DNA of 62,039 nucleotides from Candidatus Geothermarchaeota archaeon (GTDB lineage: Archaea > Thermoproteota > Nitrososphaeria > Geothermarchaeales > JDFR-13): positions 1 through 62,039 of the forward strand of contig WAKB01000002.1 of assembly GCA_015523545.1 (NCBI GenBank). Direction: 5' to 3'. The position numbers and the translations under genes were made by a program. Of the stretch, positions 33,397-42,060 are shown piece by piece. Under the pieces are notes generated by a model. The model had not been told where the DNA came from and searched no databases. It worked only from the letters and a program-made list of their open reading frames with translations. Each line of letters starts with the position of its first letter. Position 1 is the stretch's first letter.

Positions 33397-35184
33397 CTAC
33401 CTCCCACGTAGATAGACCGTCACCACCGAGGCAAGTGTGGAGAGCAGTGTGGAGCCATCATCACCCATTAGGGCCACGAGCCAGAGTGGGAATATCCCTG
33501 TCAGGCCGAAGACTATGGTAACCACCTTCACAGCCGTGGCTACTGCGAATCCTATGTATAGTCCCGAGACATATGCCCTCGCCCTCTTCAGAAGGCTGGG
33601 CAGATCCTTGAAGCCGTGGATCAGTACCGCGTCGGAGACGCTGGATACAGCGTCTATATTACCTATCGCTACACCAAAGTCGCTCTCAGCCAGTGCCTCT
33701 AGGTCGTTCACCCCGTCCCCAACCATGGAGACCTTACATCCACACTCCCTCCTAACCCTCCTGACAAGCTCGGTCTTCTCCCAGGGCTTGAGCTGGGCGT
33801 AGTACTCCCTGATACCCAGCCTCTCAGCAACCCTGGCCACACGCTCCTCCCTATCTCCACTAGCTATAGCCACCTCGACACCCATGCTGCGGAGCTCCTC
33901 CACAGCGTTGACTACACCCTCGTCTATAGACTCCTCCAGGCATATTGCACCAGCGGCTCCATATCCTTCTATATATGCGTATACGACTAGATCAGCGTCT
34001 CCACAGGCTTCCTCCACTGGTATATCGACACCTAGTCCCGAGATGAACTCCTTACTGCCTAGGTAGACCTTCCTCCCATTCACCCTTGCCTCGACACCCT
34101 TGCCCGGATACTCCCGCGCCTCCTCAGCCACTAGGGAGTTGTGCCAGCTAGTGGCTATAGCCCTGGAGATCGGGTGTAGACTTGTGGTGGCCACGGCGGA
34201 GACATGGGCCTTAAACTCCTCGACATCCATACCGTCGGGTGGAACCACCCTGACGGGCCTAGGGATACCCATGGTCAATGTGCCGGTCTTGTCAATAATT
34301 ATCCTACCCACCTTGGAGCCCGACTCGAGGGCGGCTCCTCCCCTAACTACTACTCCGCGCCCAGCTAGTAGTGAGACCGTGTATGACGTGGTGGCTGCAG
34401 AGTCAATTATGAGGGCGCTGGGACACCCTGCCAGGAGAACCGCTACTGCCCTCTCCTGTGCAAAGAAGTATGTAAGCGCGAATACTCCTAGGACGGTGAC
34501 GATCATATAGGGGCTCAGCCTCTCGATAAGCCTCTGTACACGCCCCTTATTCTCCAGCAGCTCGGTAGCCCTGAGTATGAGCTGCTGAAGGGTGGACTCG
34601 GCGGGGCTCTTCACGGCGCGGATCTCGACGGGATCCCCAACATTTATGTATCCACTCTCAACCTGATCACCCTCCCCATACTCGAGGGGTACAGACTCAC
34701 CAGTTATTAGGCTGGTGTCGAAGACACCCCTCCCCAGGAGGACACCGTCGACAGGGACAACCTCACCCCTCCTCACAAGTATCTTCTCACCCGCCTCGAC
34801 CTCCGAGGCGTCTACCTCTGCATATCCCCCGTCACGGTATACCCTGACCCGACGGGGTATCAGCTTCTTAGCCTTCTCGATCTTCCTAAGAGCCAGCCTC
34901 TTGACCTGTACCTCCATGGTCTCGGCGATCGAGTAGAGTATATAGATTATAAGCCCCTCAAACACCACCCCGTGATATACAAGGATATAGCCGACAATCG
35001 CCATCAGGAGCTCAACCGTGAGATGCCTCTCCAGTATTAGCTCCCTAAGGCTAGCCAGGGTAAGCAGGCCTATCCCAAAGAGGTAGAGACCTAGTGCCAG
35101 GGTCTCCAGGCCCAATAGGTATAGGGCTACACCTGCTACGGAAGCCACACCAAGCATTATGAAGATTCTACCCTCTCCACTCAT
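33397..35184 (-). CDS. P1B-type heavy-metal-transporting ATPase with CPS motif
   Basis: A 595-aa P-type ATPase. Order: four N-terminal membrane helices without a soluble metal-binding domain, actuator TGES at 161-164, the membrane motif GCPSA at 253-257, phosphorylation DKTGTLT at 298-304, the HP motif (LHPISRA), GDGVND in the hinge, and C-terminal MGDDGSTLL in the last helix. The membrane site is Cys-Pro-Ser rather than CPC, CPH or SPC, so the transported ion is uncertain; the last helix recalls Zn/Cd/Pb exporters. It is divergent from a NikR-like regulator and has a TATA box about 31 nt upstream. Confidence 0.87.
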   Translation of the reverse strand: MSGEGRIFIMLGVASVAGVALYLLGLETLALGLYLFGIGLLTLASLRELILERHLTVELLMAIVGYILVYHGVVFEGLIIYILYSIAETMEVQVKRLALRKIEKAKKLIPRRVRVYRDGGYAEVDASEVEAGEKILVRRGEVVPVDGVLLGRGVFDTSLITGESVPLEYGEGDQVESGYINVGDPVEIRAVKSPAESTLQQLILRATELLENKGRVQRLIERLSPYMIVTVLGVFALTYFFAQERAVAVLLAGCPSALIIDSAATTSYTVSLLAGRGVVVRGGAALESGSKVGRIIIDKTGTLTMGIPRPVRVVPPDGMDVEEFKAHVSAVATTSLHPISRAIATSWHNSLVAEEAREYPGKGVEARVNGRKVYLGSKEFISGLGVDIPVEEACGDADLVVYAYIEGYGAAGAICLEESIDEGVVNAVEELRSMGVEVAIASGDREERVARVAERLGIREYYAQLKPWEKTELVRRVRRECGCKVSMVGDGVNDLEALAESDFGVAIGNIDAVSSVSDAVLIHGFKDLPSLLKRARAYVSGLYIGFAVATAVKVVTIVFGLTGIFPLWLVALMGDDGSTLLSTLASVVTVYLRGR

Positions 35185-35210
35185 TTCCTTAATAACAGCC
35201 GTTTAGTGGA

Positions 35211-35219
35211 TATATAAGG
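35211..35219 (-). promoter_or_regulatory. TATA box of the metal ATPase
   Basis: Minus-strand CTTATATA-type element centred about 31 nt before the ATG at 35184, next to the large dyad at 35221-35259. Confidence 0.5.
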
Positions 35220-35220
35220 A

Positions 35221-35259
35221 TTAATAAGAATAAGCCCTTTTTAGGGCAATGTTTATTAA
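35221..35259. promoter_or_regulatory. Large dyad, candidate operator of the NikR-like regulator
   Basis: TTAATAA (35221-35227) mirrors TTATTAA (35253-35259) about position 35240, and an inner GCCCT-TTTT-AGGGC (35234-35247) shares that centre. The dyad abuts the ATPase TATA box and its right arm lies inside a TATA-like TTTATTAAAAA of the regulator gene, so binding could control both. Confidence 0.55.
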
Positions 35260-35296
35260 AAACCCCTCTACAATCTATTAATAATGGGTTGATAAT

Positions 35297-35680
35297 ATGG
35301 CGGTAATATCAGTCTCCATACCCGATAAGCTACTCAAGAGGCTGGACGAGGCTGTTCATAAGGGTGGTTTCAGCAGTAGGTCCGACCTGATCAGGCATGC
35401 TGTGGAGAAGCTACTGGAGGATGAGGGTGATAGTAGTGGGAGCTATCGATTCATAGCCGTGTTGAGCGACCATGGTGAGACGATGTATGTGGATAGGAAT
35501 ATAGTGACCCTACTACATGGCTACAGCGAGGATCTCAAGGGGCTCTACCACCAGCTCCTAGACGGGTCGTACTGTATAACTGTCGCCATAACGAGGGATG
35601 AGGGGGAGGAGTGGAGGAGCCTGGTTAGGAGACTAAGGAGCTTAAGGGGGATAAAGAAGGTATACACAGTTACACTGTAG
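35297..35680 (+). CDS. NikR-like metal-responsive ribbon-helix-helix regulator
   Basis: The 127-aa protein has an N-terminal ribbon-helix-helix (ISVSIPDKLLKRLDEAV..GFSSRSDLIRHAVEKLL, 4-42) and a C-terminal ACT-like metal domain. His59 (SDHGE), His85 (LYHQLLDG) and Cys93 (SYCITVAI) occupy NikR-like ligand positions; the usual HxH is not complete. NikR represses nickel import genes when metal is bound. Here the divergent gene is a P1B ATPase, so a different metal or an efflux role is plausible. Start ATG has GGGTTGAT just upstream. Confidence 0.82.
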   Translation: MAVISVSIPDKLLKRLDEAVHKGGFSSRSDLIRHAVEKLLEDEGDSSGSYRFIAVLSDHGETMYVDRNIVTLLHGYSEDLKGLYHQLLDGSYCITVAITRDEGEEWRSLVRRLRSLRGIKKVYTVTL

Positions 35681-35991
35681 CGTATAGCAACATGCTATAG
35701 AGAGGCGGAAGGCCAGGCTGAACAAACTTCTATTTAATGATTGTAACGCATCTTCGATGAGTACAATGCATACAACATGGCGATGTGAGGCTCCAAATGT
35801 ATGTATATCGGATGATAGTTCATAACCCCGTGGTTGAAATGCATGCTCCCCGTCCTTATCAGGGGATGGATTTATAGGTGTCCCTCTAGAATTTAAGTAA
35901 TAGTTATTTGTCAATAGAGGGGGTTTTGAAGAGACCCCCTATGAGCCCCTAGCCAGTGTTTCACCTAACCGGCTTCTGGGGGTGTCCACTA
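35681..35991. other. Gap upstream of MalK-type ATPase, with hairpin
   Basis: No gene supported. It contains a perfect 7-bp stem AGGGGGT/ACCCCCT with a 9-nt loop at 35918-35940, and TAAGTAATAGTTATTTG at 35895-35911 as possible promoter sequence. GGGGGTGT at 35979-35986 is the likely ribosome site of the next gene, so the message probably has a leader that includes the hairpin. Confidence 0.4.
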
Positions 35992-37071
35992 ATGGTTAGG
36001 ATTAGGCTGGAGAATCTAAATAAAAGATTCGGGGATGTTGTTGCAGTTGATAATCTAAACCTGGATATTAGGGATGGGGAGTTCGTGGCCCTTCTGGGGC
36101 CGAGTGGATGTGGCAAGACCACCACGCTCCTGATGATTGCCGGGATATACAAGCCTACGTCGGGATACATCTACTTCGACGACAGGGTTATGAACGATGT
36201 TCCGCCCAAGGATAGGAACATCGGGATGGTGTTTCAGAGCTACGCACTCTACCCACATATGAAGGTCTTCGACAACATAGCATTCCCACTGAAGCTTAAG
36301 AAGGTGCCTAGGCAGGAGATCGAGAAGAGGGTTAGGGAGGTTGCTAAGATACTCGGGATCGACAAGCTCCTAGACAGGAAGCCGAGCCAGCTCAGCGGTG
36401 GGCAGCAGCAGAGGGTAGCCCTCGCGAGAGCCATCGTGAAACAGCCAGATGTATTCCTCATGGATGAGCCCTTGTCAAACCTTGATGCAAAGCTCAGGGT
36501 GATGATGAGGGCGGAGATCAAGAGGATCCAGAGGGAGCTGGGGATAACAACCATTTACGTAACACATGACCAGCTGGAGGCCATGACGATGGCTGATAGG
36601 ATAGCTGTGCTTAACGAGGGCCGTCTCCAGCAATACGCGCCGCCCGAGGATCTCTACAATAGGCCGGCAAACCTATTCGTGGCTGGCTTCATAGGAAACA
36701 TTCCCATAAACCTGATTGAGGGCTACCTGAAGAGGGTCGACGGCACGGTTCTAATAGACGCCGGCCCATTGAAGATAGGGCTTAGGGATGGCTATGCAGA
36801 GGCGATACCCAGCCATCTAGACATGTCTAGCGTCGTAATAGGTGTGAGGCCCGAGCATATCAGGCTGGGTAGGGGGTCATACACAGGCAGGGTAGTCATC
36901 GTGGAGCCTATGGGAAGGGAGAAGATCGTACACCTAGACGTCGACGGCCTCAACATAAGGGCACTGACCTCCTCAAGGAGCAGGGTATCAGAGGGACGCG
37001 AGATACCCTTCGACTTCGACCTAAGGAGGATACATATATTCGACAAGGCAACTGGTAAGGCAATTCTATAA
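35992..37071 (+). CDS. ABC transporter ATPase, MalK/UgpC (CUT1) type
   Basis: From ATG 35992 the protein has 359 aa. It shows Walker A GPSGCGKTT, Q-loop VFQSYALYPHMKVFDN, signature LSGGQQQR, Walker B VFLMDEPLSNLD and switch THDQ, then a C-terminal regulatory OB-like domain with IGVRPEHIRLG and RRIHIFDKATGKAI. This C-terminal domain is typical of sugar/glycerol-phosphate importers. No permease or binding protein lies nearby, so it probably energises importers encoded elsewhere, as one MalK often serves several. The GTG at 35956 would add 12 unrelated residues; ATG 35992 has GGGGGTGT upstream. Confidence 0.9.
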   Translation: MVRIRLENLNKRFGDVVAVDNLNLDIRDGEFVALLGPSGCGKTTTLLMIAGIYKPTSGYIYFDDRVMNDVPPKDRNIGMVFQSYALYPHMKVFDNIAFPLKLKKVPRQEIEKRVREVAKILGIDKLLDRKPSQLSGGQQQRVALARAIVKQPDVFLMDEPLSNLDAKLRVMMRAEIKRIQRELGITTIYVTHDQLEAMTMADRIAVLNEGRLQQYAPPEDLYNRPANLFVAGFIGNIPINLIEGYLKRVDGTVLIDAGPLKIGLRDGYAEAIPSHLDMSSVVIGVRPEHIRLGRGSYTGRVVIVEPMGREKIVHLDVDGLNIRALTSSRSRVSEGREIPFDFDLRRIHIFDKATGKAIL

Positions 37072-37105
37072 GCTAACGTCGCCTAAAAAGTGGGGGATGC
37101 CGACC

Positions 37106-39157
37106 CTAGGGCCTCCCATGGAGAGACCTTAGGGCCAGCCTATGTCTAAGGATCCTAGTAGCCACTACCGCCCCAGCCACCAACGCAACGAGTAGTAACG
37201 GAGTTGGGATGTCAGGTATAACGTTGGGGCTCTCGATCTGTAGCATAACCGTGCCTGAGACGGTAACCATTATCGATACTGAGTCACCCAGATCCTGTAT
37301 CGAGAATTGTGTAGGCTCCAAGTTGCCAGTATTGGGATCAACAGTGCTGACTGCGAATGGCGGTGCTAGGAGCCTCTTCGGGATAGTTATGTTGAGTGTC
37401 ATGCTACCTGCTACTGGTTCCATGAAGAGGTTGAGCATACCAGTGTTTGTCCTCTTAGCAAGGATCATGCCTATCCCTGGCAATGGATACTCGCCAGCCG
37501 CCTTCCTAATAGTTACGAAGAACTCCTCCCCATTGATAACTGTCCTATAGACGAATACCTGGCTACCAGATCTCTGTGCATCTCCACTCTTGGTCACAGT
37601 TACTGTCAGCCTCGCCCTATCGGGCGGCAGGGGGATATTGATGTTTACTCCGGAAGTGTCGCTGTTAATGGTGCCTAGATCTTGGGGAGGAATCCTCATC
37701 CCGTCACCAGCTATGTAGCCTCCCTGCAGCCTGACCCTATGGCTTACCTGGAGCTGCTGATCTCCAGGCCCGGTAACACCCGTCAATACGTAGCCTGTGA
37801 AGCTACCATCCTCCTCTACCGGTGCCACAACTTGGTAGGTTGTCTGGAAGAAGCCTAGTGACAGCACGGTCTCAACTACTACTTCCATCCCCCTGTACAT
37901 CGGGTTGTTAGGGTCATACGGTGATACTGTGCCACTGACATAGTAGAGACCAACATTAGTGTTTATCGTGCCTAGATCCATGTTGGAGTTAGCTGTTATT
38001 GCTATACTGGCGACGTAGGCTGTGGCTAAGGTGCCGGCAGCAACTACGATATTACCATCCGCACCCTTAGGGACTAGCAATTCGAAGTAGCCGTTTGAGT
38101 CCGTATAGTCAGTAACGATCCAGAAGGGTGGATCAAAATTATTTCTTATAAACATTACCATGAAGTTCTCGAAGGGCCTACCATTGGAGGATAGGACTCT
38201 ACCAGTTATCTTAACAAGATCTGGCAACGTGATATCGAGGTTGAACGAGTCGTTGAGTGGATTGGAGGTATTGATGTATATAGTCCCTATATTTGTGAAG
38301 ATGAGAGAGCCAGTTCCGTTATGTGTTGGAATGGTTATACTGATGTTGTACCTTCCGTTGGATATATCGTTGTTCAACACATATCTACCGTTCTCATCCG
38401 TGGAACCAATCGGCAGCATTAATATATTCGTGTTGTCGGTTGGAAATGCCGATACAACAGCCCCCACGACTGGAGTCCCATTTTGGAAAGTAACAGTACC
38501 TGTGATCCTAGCGCTCCAATCTAGTGTTATATCCACTGTTGTTACAGGACCATTTACATTAATGTTCACACTCCTAGAGATCACATTGGAGATATGAATG
38601 TTCGGGTTGAATGTCCATATCCTTTCTACGTCACCATATTGGAACCGCTGCATCAACAAGGCGACGCTGACTGGCAGGACATTGGCCATAGGAGTCATTA
38701 CGGTGAGGGTCGTCTCGTTGGGGAGGACATAAAGGGAATAGTATCCCCTCTCGTCGGAGAAGACACTATCGACCGATGAACGGATAATTGCTCCTGAAAT
38801 CGGGCGTCCATCTTGGGTTCTGACATACCCCTCTACCATCGGTAGCGGGTTTAGTTGTATATCTACATTGATTGGCTGATTTCCGTTGGGAACCACTTGC
38901 TGTGTCACTGGCATATAGCCTCTCGCATTGACTTGGATATAGTGATTTTCCAGAGGAATTATGTCCACCGAGACAGTTCCTAAATCGTCTGTATACGTCC
39001 ACATTTCATACTCAGAATTTGGGTTGCCTGCTCTGATCAGGACCTCTGCCCCGGAAACTGCGTCCTGCTGAGCACTGACCAATTTTCCAGGCGCTATGGT
39101 AGTAACTGGGACTAGTAATATAACTACTAGGATCAGTGATAGGATTTGTTGTTTCAT
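37106..39157 (-). CDS. Secreted protein with carboxypeptidase-regulatory-like repeats and C-terminal anchor
   Basis: A 683-aa surface protein. A signal peptide (1-28) is followed by at least four Ig-like carboxypeptidase-regulatory domains, recognisable as MVEGYVRTQDGRPISGAIIRS, ARITGTVTFQNGTPVVGAVVSA, VKITGRVLSSNGRPFENFMVMF and similar units of about 100 residues. The C-terminus is IESPNVIPDIPTPLLLVALVAGAVVATRILRHR: a short Pro motif, membrane helix and basic tail. Many Asn-X-Ser/Thr sites suggest N-glycosylation. A related protein lies at 56.2-58.1 kb. The gene is richer in A/T than its neighbours. A TATA box lies 26 nt upstream. Confidence 0.82.
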   Translation of the reverse strand: MKQQILSLILVVILLVPVTTIAPGKLVSAQQDAVSGAEVLIRAGNPNSEYEMWTYTDDLGTVSVDIIPLENHYIQVNARGYMPVTQQVVPNGNQPINVDIQLNPLPMVEGYVRTQDGRPISGAIIRSSVDSVFSDERGYYSLYVLPNETTLTVMTPMANVLPVSVALLMQRFQYGDVERIWTFNPNIHISNVISRSVNINVNGPVTTVDITLDWSARITGTVTFQNGTPVVGAVVSAFPTDNTNILMLPIGSTDENGRYVLNNDISNGRYNISITIPTHNGTGSLIFTNIGTIYINTSNPLNDSFNLDITLPDLVKITGRVLSSNGRPFENFMVMFIRNNFDPPFWIVTDYTDSNGYFELLVPKGADGNIVVAAGTLATAYVASIAITANSNMDLGTINTNVGLYYVSGTVSPYDPNNPMYRGMEVVVETVLSLGFFQTTYQVVAPVEEDGSFTGYVLTGVTGPGDQQLQVSHRVRLQGGYIAGDGMRIPPQDLGTINSDTSGVNINIPLPPDRARLTVTVTKSGDAQRSGSQVFVYRTVINGEEFFVTIRKAAGEYPLPGIGMILAKRTNTGMLNLFMEPVAGSMTLNITIPKRLLAPPFAVSTVDPNTGNLEPTQFSIQDLGDSVSIMVTVSGTVMLQIESPNVIPDIPTPLLLVALVAGAVVATRILRHRLALRSLHGRP

Positions 39158-39178
39158 ACACTATATTTCACTCAGTAG

Positions 39179-39188
39179 TATATAATAA
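39179..39188 (-). promoter_or_regulatory. TATA box of the carboxypeptidase-regulatory-like protein
   Basis: Minus-strand TTATTATATA centred about 26 nt before the ATG at 39157, implying a leaderless message. Confidence 0.5.
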
Positions 39189-39206
39189 GTCAATCGTTTG
39201 GAACGT

Positions 39207-39863
39207 CTAGTATCGATCCAGTAGCTCCTTTACATAGGGGTTGATAAACATTTCCTCACCGAGTATCGTCTCTTCCATATGGCCTGGATAGACCCTGGTC
39301 TGAGGTGGGAGTTGGAAGAGGCGTCTCAGACTATTGGCAAGGTCTCTACAGCTACTCTCTGGGAAGTCGCACCTCCCCACATACCTTCGGAAGAGGGTAT
39401 CTCCTGTGAAGACGATATCCTCACTGGGGATGTATAGGGCTATGCTACCAGGCGTATGGCCAGGAAGATGTATAACCTGGATCTCCAGCTCTCCAACCCT
39501 CAGAATCTCGCCATCCTCCAGAAGGTGGTTAGGCCTTGGCGGATCCATCTCGATCCCAAAATATTTCTTAAGGGCTTCCCCAGCCCTGGCTAGGAGCTCT
39601 ACATCGGCTATATGTACGTAGAGTGGGATCTCACGCTTTAGGCGTCTACGGATTGCGTCCACCCCCATTACATGGTCGAAGTGGCCATGAGTGGCGACTA
39701 TATATTTAGGTATCCACCCCCTCTCAAGGAGGAGCTCGGCCACCTCTAGGGCCTCCCTGGGGAAGCCGACATCAATCAGGATGACCTCCTCACCACTCCT
39801 AACCATGTAGCAGTTAGTCTTCAGCGGCCCCATAACCCATCTGCCGATCTCCACACTCCTCAT
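39207..39863 (-). CDS. Metallo-beta-lactamase-fold hydrolase (glyoxalase-II-like)
   Basis: From ATG 39863 the protein has 218 aa. Metal ligands are complete: THGHFDH with His59, His61, Asp63 and His64, LPGHTPGS, FTGDTLF and YPGHMEETI. The layout is that of small glyoxalase-II-like hydrolases that open thioesters such as S-lactoyl-thiols. Substrate is not determinable. The frame extends to 40010, but those 49 residues overlap the divergent membrane-protein gene and lack family likeness; GGTG precedes the chosen ATG. Confidence 0.88.
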   Translation of the reverse strand: MRSVEIGRWVMGPLKTNCYMVRSGEEVILIDVGFPREALEVAELLLERGWIPKYIVATHGHFDHVMGVDAIRRRLKREIPLYVHIADVELLARAGEALKKYFGIEMDPPRPNHLLEDGEILRVGELEIQVIHLPGHTPGSIALYIPSEDIVFTGDTLFRRYVGRCDFPESSCRDLANSLRRLFQLPPQTRVYPGHMEETILGEEMFINPYVKELLDRY

Positions 39864-39930
39864 CCCTATATGCACCCTAGAAGCATGGGATACACCGAGT
39901 ATTAAACAAGGGGGTGTAAATACTAGGTGT

Positions 39931-42060
39931 ATGGCGTTGAGACCTAGGCAGATAGTGGATGATGTCGCCGAGACACTAATAGACCTACTAAGGGGGAGGC
40001 CATACCTCATCTTACCACTTGTATCCCTAGCCTTAATCTACCCCCTATCAATCATGAAGCCGATGCCCCTGTGGTCAGACCCCGGCGAGTGGCTAAAATA
40101 TTCGAAGGCCTATGAAGCCCTGATACTTAGGGTTCTAGGCTTTGGAGACGGGTTTGTAGAGGCTGTTGATCGGGTTATGGGTGGGCAGAGTGTATTTGGC
40201 TACCCACCACTATCCCTCCTAGGCATAGCTGTTTTTAGACATGTCTTCGGGGACGTCGTGGGGGTACATTTATATGGAATCCTTGTATACATCCTCCTAC
40301 CCATCCCTATGTATAGCCTTGTATACGAGGTTACGGGTTCTCGGATAGCTGCTTTATATTCTGGGCTCATAACGTCATTCGCCCCGATCTATATGGAGAT
40401 GTTCTCATGGGGAGGCTACCCAAACCTGACCGCCCTCCTACTCATACCCCTCGCCATAAAACATCTCTATAGATGGATTAGGGGCGGCGAGGGGATATAC
40501 AGATCCATCGTCCTGGGTATCCTAGTCGTCCTGACCCACCATCTCTCAACAGCCATCCTAATCACGATGCTCCTCGGCATGGTCATAATCTATCTAGTCA
40601 TAGGGGAGGGGAGGGCTGCACTGGGTTCTGGAGCTGTAGGCCTATCGGTTTTAGCGGTATTCATGGTCTATAGATATGGTCTCTCATACCTCTCGGACTA
40701 TGTATGGTTCAACGAGGCTGCCTACTACGACCTGCGGGTCGACATTGTAGAGACCTTCCTCTACGCCTATAAGACGAATATCCTAGCCCTCCTAGTCACC
40801 GCCACAGTACTCTACATCCTATATCTTACACTGGACAACACCAAGCTCTTCCCACTACTATTCTCATGGATAGCGACGCCATTCATACTTAGCCAGGCAT
40901 ATTTGATAGGCGTATCGATAGACTTCGCCCGGTTCATATTCTTCCTGGCTCAGCCCGTGACACTCGCGCTGGGCGTAGGGGTCTCGATGATAGATATTAG
41001 GCACTGGCTCGAGATCGTCGCCCACTGGAGGAGGAAGCTGGTCTCGATCACCTTGATAATACTCCTAGCCGCCTCCCTAGCAGCCACGATGGAGGCCGGC
41101 GTATCCACAGTCCCAAATATCGATGCCTGGTACCAAGTCATAGATCCCTACGACCCATGGAGCAGGCTGGACGCCCTTGAATGGATAAACAGGTATACGG
41201 ATCCTAGGAGTGTGTTCGTGGCGGATGAGGTTATGGGGAGGTGGATAGAGGGCTATACACTGAGGGATTCGTTGATCAGTATCCATCCACGGTGGCTCTT
41301 CAGGGAGGGGCAGGTGGAGGAGTACTACGTCGCCAGCGCAATACTGAACTCGTATCTCGTAGTAACGACCCCATACTACCGGCTATTGATACAGGGCGAC
41401 CTAGGGCCTAGGAACAGCCTAATACTAGAGGCATATGGATACGGTGCGTATAGAGAGGTCTTCAGCCTCCCAATACCCGATATAGTGGGTGTCGAGCCGG
41501 GGACTGGTAGGCACCTCCCATTATCACCTATCCTGTCCGCGGAGAGGCTGGGAGAGTATGGGTACAGGTTCTACTTCGAGGAGGGTTATGTAGACCTGTA
41601 TATCTATGGCTTCACGGAGACGGGCTTCAAGATATGGGTCGACCCGGTGCTCGAGGCCAACACTACGATATATGGTATCCCCCTGAAGATGAGTGGTGAG
41701 TATAGGGGCTTCCGGCTTGTGGAGGGCGATGCCGTGATAATGGCTAGGGGGTCATACGTAGTGGCCTCCTCTGAAGCAGTCCTAGACGTCTATGAGGTTC
41801 CATGGGAGAGGGATAAGCTACTATTCCTCTCGGAGGGCGGCCTCACAATAGGGTTCGATGTCGTGGGTGAGGAGTCGGGTGTGGAGGGCGTATCAATACT
41901 CAGTGTCGAAAGCCTGATCGAGGAATATGGAGTCGACTATATAGTGGCCCCGGGTAGTAGCTATGGGGACCCGGGATCCAGGAACTATTTCCTGAGGAAC
42001 CTGTATGAGCCGATATACTTCAACGGAGGAGTCGTGATATATAGGGCTAGATCTCGGTAG
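39931..42060 (+). CDS. Polytopic membrane protein, GT-C glycosyltransferase-like
   Basis: The 709-aa protein has about 11 membrane helices in its first 400 residues and a soluble, strand-rich C-terminal domain from about 410. The first outer loop has WSDPGEWLKYSKAYE (48-62), like the acidic motif of GT-C enzymes (oligosaccharyltransferase, PMT), which use lipid-linked sugars. A late soluble motif W..LDALEWINRYTDPRSVFVAD recalls the WWD-side domain of these proteins. I propose a surface-glycan transferase, with moderate confidence. A TATA-like TATTAAACA lies 26 nt upstream. Its end overlaps the livG gene by 14 bases. Confidence 0.6.
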   Translation: MALRPRQIVDDVAETLIDLLRGRPYLILPLVSLALIYPLSIMKPMPLWSDPGEWLKYSKAYEALILRVLGFGDGFVEAVDRVMGGQSVFGYPPLSLLGIAVFRHVFGDVVGVHLYGILVYILLPIPMYSLVYEVTGSRIAALYSGLITSFAPIYMEMFSWGGYPNLTALLLIPLAIKHLYRWIRGGEGIYRSIVLGILVVLTHHLSTAILITMLLGMVIIYLVIGEGRAALGSGAVGLSVLAVFMVYRYGLSYLSDYVWFNEAAYYDLRVDIVETFLYAYKTNILALLVTATVLYILYLTLDNTKLFPLLFSWIATPFILSQAYLIGVSIDFARFIFFLAQPVTLALGVGVSMIDIRHWLEIVAHWRRKLVSITLIILLAASLAATMEAGVSTVPNIDAWYQVIDPYDPWSRLDALEWINRYTDPRSVFVADEVMGRWIEGYTLRDSLISIHPRWLFREGQVEEYYVASAILNSYLVVTTPYYRLLIQGDLGPRNSLILEAYGYGAYREVFSLPIPDIVGVEPGTGRHLPLSPILSAERLGEYGYRFYFEEGYVDLYIYGFTETGFKIWVDPVLEANTTIYGIPLKMSGEYRGFRLVEGDAVIMARGSYVVASSEAVLDVYEVPWERDKLLFLSEGGLTIGFDVVGEESGVEGVSILSVESLIEEYGVDYIVAPGSSYGDPGSRNYFLRNLYEPIYFNGGVVIYRARSR

